DNA of 64,000 bases from Channallabes apus (Eukaryota > Chordata > Actinopteri > Siluriformes > Clariidae). Shown piece by piece: positions 56,260-64,000 of this stretch. Within the stretch, counting starts at the first letter, position 1, and each line of letters opens with the position of its first letter. The DNA lies in NCBI GenBank assembly GCA_030522415.1, contig CM060118.1:31788151-31852150 (forward strand), written 5' to 3'. The position numbers and the translations under genes are program-made. The notes under the pieces are model-generated. The model was not told the DNA's origin. It did no database searches and saw only the letters and a program-made list of their open reading frames with translations.

Positions 56260-57998
56260 AATCTGAATATTTACCTTGTTTTTGATACCAAGATGGACCT
56301 AATCACATGAAAAGTTTCATGCAGATGCCAAATACGAAGATGTGAGTGTAGGTTGGTCAAGGATCAATGACTACGACTGGGCATGACTGTAATTTTGCTT
56401 TAACTTGTTCTTAATGTAACAAAGCATACAATGCATATACTGTAATGTTTTTTTGCATTGTTTTTATAGGGAAACATTTCTATTGTTCATAGACAGTTTT
56501 AAGAGGTGATTTTCTGAGTCAAACCAAATTGCAAGACATCTGAATGAGACATGAAAGAGAGCTAGATAGGAAAAGAAGAGAGGAAACGTTCCTGATCAGG
56601 CCCAGGTCACTATCTTGCGGCTACCCTGTGAAACGCACTTCAAGTCCTGGCATTGCACTGTTGCTTGACTGCACAGATGAATGCGTGAGTACAACACAAT
56701 ATGCCATTGTATAAGTGCTGAGGGAACAATGTCCTACCCACCATCTGATATCAAAAGCATGTCAGTCATGTGCTTTCAGCAGTGGGTGCTGCATCCTCTT
56801 GCCCCCCATCTCCCCCCATTAACACTGTCACCCAGCTGCTTGATCAGGCAGCGCTTGATCAAATTGTTCCTGTCCCTAGAAAACACGGTGGGCGGCTGGG
56901 CTCTTGAGGCACAGCTGACGATGGGAATATTCGGGCCAGCACACATAGTTCTCTCAAAAGCATTACAAAGGAGTCCACAGTCAGTCCAAGTTGCCAATGC
57001 CAGACACTGAATAGACCCATGACAGGAGGGGGCTAATAGAAATACTGCGAATACTGAGACCAAATAAAAGGAAAGATATATGTTTGTTGTTCGAATCATG
57101 CCAGGCATTTTGAGAAGGGCTCAAATGAGTTTTTGTTTTGTTGCTCGAAGTGGCCCCTAAGTCACCATTCATGTTTTGTCTGTTTCACCCATACACATAT
57201 ACACACTCTTCCTTGGTTGGTACATTCGGGCTATTGTGTAGGGGTTGTGAGAAAGGCTGGTTTGTTGAGGCAGAGGCTGAAGCAGGGGGAGGGGGACGAC
57301 AGGAAACATAAGCGAGTAATTGTGTTCGCATGTGAAGATGTCGCTGACCAGCGGTTCCAGTAGCGAGCTGGTACTGGTCATATGGACATCAACAGGCAGG
57401 GCATTATGAAGCCGTGCTGGTGCCATCTGACAGAGCTGCGTTTGGCTGTGGAAGAGATCAGACTGTTTATGTTTATTAATATCAGTAGCAGATTGTATGA
57501 GATATGTATGTATGTTATGAGACTTCTCCATTATTCTTCCTACAATACACTCACTGGTATCTGCAGTACTACAGTAGATGTGCCACTCTCAGATGTGAAG
57601 GTATGAAACTTTCATTTAATTGCCGCTGCCATCAAGTTAAATCCTTTGGATCCAGCATGCAGCCCTCATGTCTTCACATTTTGCTCTCAAAAAAACTCCT
57701 AATATTTTTTTTTATGTAGTCTTGATGAATAGTTCTCCAGCTTTCCTGTAAGAAAAGTTTTAGACTCTCGTTGTCCGTCCAATTCCTGTACCTGAACAGT
57801 TTCAGAGGAATGGTTTTGTTTGTTAAGCCACATAGTGTTCTATGAATCATTCACGCATTGACAATCATTTAAATTAAGGCATGAGCCAGTGAGAAACCGG
57901 TGCAGATGATGGCAGATGAGCAGGCTGGTGATTAGTTTACTGCTGAATGCTGAATGGCTGAAACAGAAGAGAGGGGAAATGAGGTTGCTGCTGAGGTC
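56260..57998. other. Single-copy-looking sequence
   Basis: No repeat ends. Several frames of 60-120 codons on both strands lack motifs. Nothing recognisable. Confidence 0.4.
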
Positions 57999-58009
57999 GT
58001 ATATAAACA

Positions 58010-58372
58010 TTCATTCATTCATTCATTTTCTATACCACTTAATCCTGTGTTCAGGGTCGCGGGGGACCTGGAGCCTATCCCAGGAGACTTCGGGCACGAG
58101 GCGGGGTACACCCTGGACAGGGTGCCAATCCATCGCAGGGCACACACACATACATACACTCACACACCCAATCACACACTACGGGCAATTTGGAATGTCA
58201 GTTAACTTAACCTACATGTCTTTGGACTGTGGGAGGAAACCGGAGTACCCGGAGGAAACCCACCAAGCACGGGGAGAACATGCAAACTCCATGCACACAG
58301 AGACGGGAATCGAACCCAGACCCTGGAGGTGCAAGGCGACAGTGCTAACCACAACACCACCGCGCCGCCTTT
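58010..58372 (-). mobile_element. tRNA-derived SINE, full length with 11-bp duplication
   Basis: GTATATAAACA at 57999-58009 and 58373-58383. The copy is complete from the (ATTC)n tail to the CCACCGCGCCGCC head end. The GGAATGTCAGTTAACTTAACC variant is shared with the copy at 62553, marking a subfamily. Confidence 0.95.
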
Positions 58373-58383
58373 GTATATAAACA

Positions 58384-59000
58384 AGCACTTTTAAAATTCT
58401 TTAGGCATTTTTCAGACTTTTACAGTAGAATATCTTTTCCCATTTCCTCAATTAAATCTACATAACTGAATGTTGTGCTAAAATAAAGGGTGGTGTATAT
58501 AAGTGCTGTATATAACTGAATTTGACAACTGATAAAAGCTTTTCTCTGACAGCTGACACCATCCCTGATATGTTCTCAGCTATGATTGATGGTACCACCC
58601 CAGTGACATGAAAAGGTACAGACTGCTATCTTTATTTCTGAGCGTATGAATCTCTTAAAGTTTAACTCCACAGAAATAAGGATCTATCCTCCCTTCTGGA
58701 ATTATTGTGAGACACATTTTGCTCATTTTCTCCTTTTTGTTGCATTCTGTAGGGCGTTAAATAATATAAATGACACCATTTTTCTACACACTCATCCCAG
58801 TTCAGTGGAGCTTTGACAGAACCAAAACAAATCAACAGCTGTCTGACTGGTCGAGTTCGTCTTCACACGTTCTGGCCACCCTCCTCATCCTCATCATCCT
58901 TGTTTCCCACTATCAAGGACTACGCTGGTCTCCACGGTGACCGCTAGCAAGCAAATGTAACGCACTCGGGGCAAGAGTTTTATGTACACGTTCTGTTTTC

Positions 59001-59031
<31 letters not shown>

Positions 59032-61635
59032 CTTCACTTGCATATCCTAATGGTCTGGAAAGGTGTTAATGCGTTTTTTTCAGTTAATTAACTACTTCAA
59101 TTAGTACCGGGGAGCTGGGGAGAAAAAAACCAGTAGGGAAAAAAGGATAGAAATAGAAAGAGAGAGAGAGAGAGAGACACCAAGGGAATGAAAAGAAAGA
59201 TAGTAAGACCACAGAGAAAGATAATAGTATTAAAGACGAAGTGCATGGCTGCTTGTGTTCTCCATGTCAGGAGAAAGAATAAAACGAGAGCGAGATGAGG
59301 AATGCTCATTAATTTGGAGCTTTGCTAATGACCTGTAACTTTTCTAATGTTCTTGTTGACTGTTATTGTCTGGCCACTGCTGTATGTATCCGGAAATTGA
59401 ACTTTACAAATGTGAGCTGAAATGAATCCTGAAAAGGTCATTCCTAGCAGCGTGTTATTTGCATTCACTTATCGTTGGATCAACTGTGCAGCAGCGGGGC
59501 TCAGGCAATACACCTGCAAAATCAATGCAGTAGCTGTAAGAAAAGGACAGAGCTGCGTAAAAATGGACGGAAAAAGGCGAAAAAGAAAAGCGTCTTACAA
59601 TAGATGACGCTTAATTAAATACAGCATTAGCATATTATTCATCAATATAAATGTATAAAACTGTCTGGATGAATATTATCAGTCTAATATCGTGTCTACG
59701 CACCTCCCACTGTGGCTCTCATTTTCTTTCCAGGCTTTTTTTTTTTTTTTTTCAAAATCGCCCTTTCAGCTCCTTTCAGTTATGTTTTTTTTTTCTATGC
59801 AATCCCTATCTACCTATTCTGACCAAATCCTCTAAGCAACAGGTGACACACTGACAGGTTAACATCCGCAATAACCCAAATACGTCATAAGTTATCCTTC
59901 CATTCATCGCGCTCTTATTTCCTCTATGATATGTCAGCGGGTATGAGGACGAGATGTGCATGGTCCATGTTTAGATTCCTCCTCGAGCAAACAACCATCG
60001 ATTAAGGAGACAGACAGTCGGCTGGTGCTGACAACTCGCTCTGAGATCCATTAATGCACAGTTTAGAATGCCAATACTAATAATGGTGAATGCCACGAAA
60101 ACGACAAAGTCGAGATTCAGTCACTCTCACTTGGTTGAAGTTGGGATCGCAAACATTTCCACTCTCTGACATTGTTGTCGCCGTTTCCTCTTATGAGTTG
60201 TATCGCAGGTCTTGTGGTCAAAAACCTGCCATGTGCTTCTTCTTTTTGGTTCTGTGTCCAGTAATGACTCTGTATGTACAGCATACACTTATTCTTAACT
60301 TTGTTCGTTGCAGAATTTACTACATTTACACTCAACTCTAAGCCATTTTCCCAGCGCCTTGCTTTTCTCTTTCCAGTTATATGAGTTGATCCTGGAGTCT
60401 CCCTCCGTTAGTAATCCTACATAGTAATGTACAGTATGTGTGTTTACTGACCCACCAATATAACTTTGGATTGTGATTCTCGGATTCCGTGTCGCTCCAA
60501 TTATAGCATACGTGAGAATTCTTTGTGCGAGTAAAGACATCGATTAAAGTGCAGCATGGACCCAAGGAGAAATAAACACATTTTCAGTTGAAGGATATCC
60601 ATAGGCATTTGCAAATCACCAAAGATGCATTTGTCACCTTTGGCTGACCCACTGCTTCCAGCCTGAGGTGGTGTGTGACGAGTGCCGGTGGAATGCGCTG
60701 TGTGACATTCTGTGGCCTCACTGTAATTGAATTGGAGCTGGACTGTGAGTTTCAGGAGCTGGTGTGCATATATTCTGTTATGGATCAGAGGCACATTGGT
60801 AGTCCACAGGGAGCTCCATCTAAGAACATCAATCTTGGAAGCGTTTGGGTTTGTCATGATTAAAATAAGCAACACAAACCGTTGCCATGTAGGAGCCACG
60901 AGGGACGTAACATGCTCAAGGTTCTCATTTCATATTTGTTTCAAAGATCAGAACCATGACCTTGTGTTTATCTGTAGATCCAGGTTGATTTTCTGCAGGC
61001 TTTCCCAATGGGGATGTTAAATTCTCTGTACTGTGTTGTAGCATTTTAAATGAAATCATGGATCCTTGGAAAAGGGCAGATACAAAACTAAAAAAAAAAA
61101 AAAGAAAAGAAAAGAAAATCAGACCTCAGCAAAATGAGAAGGTTCAGGAAATGGGTTTTCTTGCTCAGCTGTTCATGCACAATACCTAATGTTCCAGCAA
61201 TGCATGAAGAGGATTTGTTGCTACAAAGCCATGATGAACAACAACAGTCTATCTCAATGGAATAGTCTCACTCTGGCTCTGAATTTCCCACTTTTGTTTT
61301 CCTAAACCTATGATAAGATGTGACATCTTCTCACAGCATTGCTCCAAATGCCCCCTCAGCCTGTCAGAGGTTATGTTGCCGCACTATGCAGAAACCCCCA
61401 GAGTGAGTCACCATAAGCTCTTGATTTAAAAAAAAAAAAATCTTTTTATATACCTTTATCACAACTTTCAGAGCCTGTAAATTCTTGGTGATCTATTTAA
61501 TTTATTATTGATGGTTAATTCTGAATATTTTAGAGAAGGTAGGATTACATGGTCTATCTCTAACTGGGATGGTCACACAGACTCGATAGAATGGAATGCA
61601 ATGGAAATACACAATTATATAGGAGTTCCCTTGAC
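58384..61635. other. Repeat-poor single-copy-looking sequence
   Basis: 3.2 kb with microsatellites only: CA at 59006-59031, GA at 59157-59176, poly(T) at 59737-59752, poly(A) at 61089-61101 and 61427-61440. No exon recognised. It is one of the longest stretches without transposon ends. Confidence 0.4.
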
Positions 61636-61639
61636 AGGA

Positions 61640-61935
61640 ACTAAGGAACTACAGTACAGAAAGTGAATTCCATGGAGACATGCTTTGCCTAGAAAGGGCT
61701 GGAGCAACCTGAGTTTCCGCCACAGAACCCTGACCTTAACCGCACTGAGCATCTTTGAGAAGAACTGGAATGTTGACTTCCCCCTGGACTTCTCGCCCAA
61801 CATCTCCTCACCCAAGCTGACCACGCTAATGCTTTTGTAGCTGAATGTGAACAAACTCCCAACAGCTACTGTACATTCCAAAATCGAGTGGACAGTCTTT
61901 ATATTAGAGTGGAGGTTATTATAACAGCATGGTCA
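61640..61935 (+). pseudogene. Tc1 transposase 3' relic
   Basis: CCACAGAACCCTGACCTTAA and CCGCACTGAGCATCTTTGAGA read like the PQNPDLN..EHL block with the catalytic glutamate (proline-isoleucine eroded to threonine). Then comes GAAGAACTGGAATG (EELE) and, further on, GAGTGGACAGTCTTTATATT with AGAGTGGAGGTTATTATAAC, the usual closing part of the gene. Several stops and shifts. Terminal repeats not recognised. Confidence 0.6.
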
Positions 61936-62540
61936 AAAAGAATTTGACCACATAATGTAGTTTTTATTTTAGAATACGTCCCATTAGATGAGATTGAGAG
62001 AAAAATGCGAGGTTAAACATAATTGTTAATGTTTTTCGTGATTGTTCTTCCTTTAATGTTTATTATAAGAAGTGTAAAATCATCTATTGCCTACGTATAC
62101 TAATTCATACAGAATGACTTCAGGAGCAGTTAAAAGGTCAGAGGTCAAAGTCAGCTGTGGTATGTGCCACTACTTCACTCTGTGGTGACATCATTTAGGA
62201 TCAGCTGTTGTAGAGATTATCTGATAGTCAGTCTCGTGTCCTGTTTCAGCACTGAGTGTCTGGAAGCAGAAACGTATACCACTGGCAAACTCTGACTCCA
62301 TGTGAAGGTCAGATGGTAAAAACCCTGCTTAAGGAAACTCTTTATGGGAAAAGTCATGTCGAGCTGCTGGCTTTGGGCAAACTGGGGCAGTTTTAGTATT
62401 GTTTAAAACATTCTCTCATTCAAGAGTAGAATTTGCTCATATAAAGGTGTTGCAAACTTACTCACTTAAAGGAAATGGTGAACAGATCTTGCTTAAATAG
62501 TTGTTTGTCTTCCAGTTGCTCCAGTCAAGACGTTGCCACA
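61936..62540. other. Unassigned non-coding sequence
   Basis: Nothing recognisable. Confidence 0.4.
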
Positions 62541-62552
62541 GTGGACCATCCA

Positions 62553-62895
62553 TCCATTCATTCATTCATTTTCTGTATCACTTTATCCTTATATACAGGG
62601 CCTGGAGCCTATCCCAGGAAACTTAGGGCACAAGGCGGGGTACACCCTGGACAGGGTGCCAATCCATCGCAGGGCACACACACATACTCACATACATTCA
62701 CACACTACGGGCAATTTGGAATGTCAATTAACTTAACCTACATGTCTTTGGATTGTGGGAGGAAACCGGAGTACCCGGAGGAAACCCACCAAGCACGGGG
62801 AGAACATGCAAACTCCATGCACACAGAGACGGGAATCGAACCCAGACCCTGGAGGTGCAAGGCGACAGTGCTAACCACTACACCACCGTGCCGCC
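62553..62895 (-). mobile_element. tRNA-derived SINE, full length with 12-bp duplication
   Basis: GTGGACCATCCA at 62541-62552 and 62896-62907. Same GGAATGTCAATTAACTTAACC subfamily mark as 58010-58372. The long plus-strand frame across it (62475-63086) is an artefact. Confidence 0.95.
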
Positions 62896-62907
62896 GTGGA
62901 CCATCCA

Positions 62908-64000
62908 ATCCACAATATAACTTGGCACAGATTTTATGCCAGACACCCTTCATGGTGCAACCCTCCCATTTTATCCAGGCTTGGGACCGGCACTGCATCC
63001 AGTGGCTGGGGTTTGGGCAGGAACTCAGGCTTTCCTTATGGAAGAAGAGACACCTATCACTGAGCCGCCAATGGCCATTATGCTAGATAGTTAGTATAGT
63101 TAAAAAAAAAAAATCAAGGCATTACATTTTGTCAATCCATACAAAGAACATTGATTTGGACATTTCTCGCACTTGTCCAAATCAATGCATTCCTGCGTTG
63201 TATTTTTTGAAGGGAGCCGTACGAGAGTGTGTTACGAAGAAATAAAGTACCGACTTCTGGTGCATGATGTCCTTGTTATGTGTAAGAGTGAATCAAAGAC
63301 AGCTTTTTTTTTTTTTACTGCGTTGACAAGGTGACCTCATGACTGCTCAAAGCAGACAATTGAACTGATTGCTACAGTATCAGAGAGTGCTGAAGGCATG
63401 GCACATATCTGCCTGTAGGGGGCTAATTAAATCCCATGGTAGATGTGAGAAACCATAGAGAGTAAGAAGACACACACACACACACACACACAGTATATAA
63501 AGCACTGCTTAAGATAGATTGCACATAGAGAGCAGAACTAGAAAGCAGAACACACTTTGACGTAGACGAGGAAGTGAGAAACAGTTCAGCGGATGTATGT
63601 TCAGGCACAGCTCCATAAACGTGAGTGTACTGGCCACAATGCAGTATACAACCTTGTTTTGATGCATTTTTGTTGCTCAGAAACCAAATTTAAAACCTGC
63701 AGTGCTGACTAAGACACTTGTTCACACCGATCTCTGTAGCAGTCCTATAAAAACCAAGCAATTGTGCCTAATTAAAACCATTCACGTGTTGATAGGGAAA
63801 CGAGCAAAGTCACTAAAAGTTAAAACTTTAGTCCCTGAATGCAGGGGGAGAGCCTTTTTTTTTTTTTTTCTGGACGAGAGGCTGTCGTGGGAAGGTTCTT
63901 CATTAACCAGCACAGGACTAAAGAGGTCCTTCATTAGTAGTGTTAGCAGGAAACGATCACAGGATGGGAGGCAGGCTCATCACGAGAAGCAGGCTGTAAT
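62908..64000. other. Unassigned non-coding sequence
   Basis: CA microsatellite at 63471-63492. Poly(A) near 63102 and poly(T) at 63303-63315 and 63857-63870. No gene recognised. Confidence 0.4.

Noticed and set aside
57169..57531. 120-codon minus-strand frame
   Set aside because: Low-complexity and without homology that I can recognise.
62475..63086. 203-codon plus-strand frame
   Set aside because: It runs through a reverse-oriented SINE; the same [18 protein letters not shown] peptide appears in every reversed SINE copy.

Overview
The window looks like intergenic or intronic DNA from a ray-finned fish genome. The reasons are dense Tc1/mariner and hAT transposons, a DIRS-type tyrosine-recombinase retrotransposon, many copies of a tRNA-derived SINE ending in (GAAT)n, and abundant CA/GT, TA and ATT microsatellites. 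The SINE sequence and the frequent TACAGTA-type words suggest an otophysan, possibly a catfish, but I could not test this. I found no host protein-coding exon, rRNA or functional tRNA that I would defend. The one host-like signal is a promoter/first-exon candidate on the minus strand at about 6.70-6.82 kb.

Layout. 0-3.5 kb is mostly unassigned sequence with one internally deleted Tc1 copy. 3.5-6.1 kb is a non-autonomous hAT element with a perfect 8-bp target duplication, into which a Tc1 element with an almost complete DD34E transposase has inserted. 6.2-6.85 kb holds an old SINE and the GC-rich promoter candidate. 7.0-7.9 kb is a large AT-rich foldback hairpin. 7.9-11.3 kb contains LINE remnants and a mariner-like MITE with CA/GT tracts. 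11.8-13.75 kb is a broken Tc1 copy split by a solo LTR. 14.7-15.2 kb is another deleted Tc1. 16.6-18.6 kb is a CACTG-ended DNA transposon with nested retroelement pieces. 18.7-19.8 kb is a second hAT element. 20.7-25.6 kb is a 4.9-kb DIRS element on the minus strand (gag, RT, RNase H, Dam-like methylase domain, tyrosine recombinase), broken by several lesions and truncated at its 5' end, followed by a SINE and a LINE tail. 26.3-27.0 kb is a second solo LTR.

From about 28 kb to the end the DNA is mostly single-copy-looking sequence with scattered insertions. These are a dozen SINE copies (many bounded by 9-12 bp target duplications), two further hAT copies (one inside a SINE), a mariner relict, Tc1 relicts and a second tRNA-SINE family. 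About 48-50 kb, 51-53 kb and 53.3-62.5 kb are comparatively repeat-poor.

The features do not form an operon or pathway. They record successive transposition: autonomous elements (Tc1, hAT, DIRS, LINE, LTR) supplied the enzymes, and the deleted MITEs, SINEs and solo LTRs are their dependants or debris. Nested target duplications give relative ages: hAT older than Tc1 at 3.5-6.1 kb, Tc1 older than LTR at 12-13.7 kb, Tc1 fragment probably older than DIRS at 20.7 kb, and SINE older than hAT at 42.6-43.5 kb. I did not find a convincing new biological system. The items most worth a second look are the foldback element, the hAT family carrying CRE/TATA/first-exon relics, the DIRS copy and the 6.7-kb promoter.
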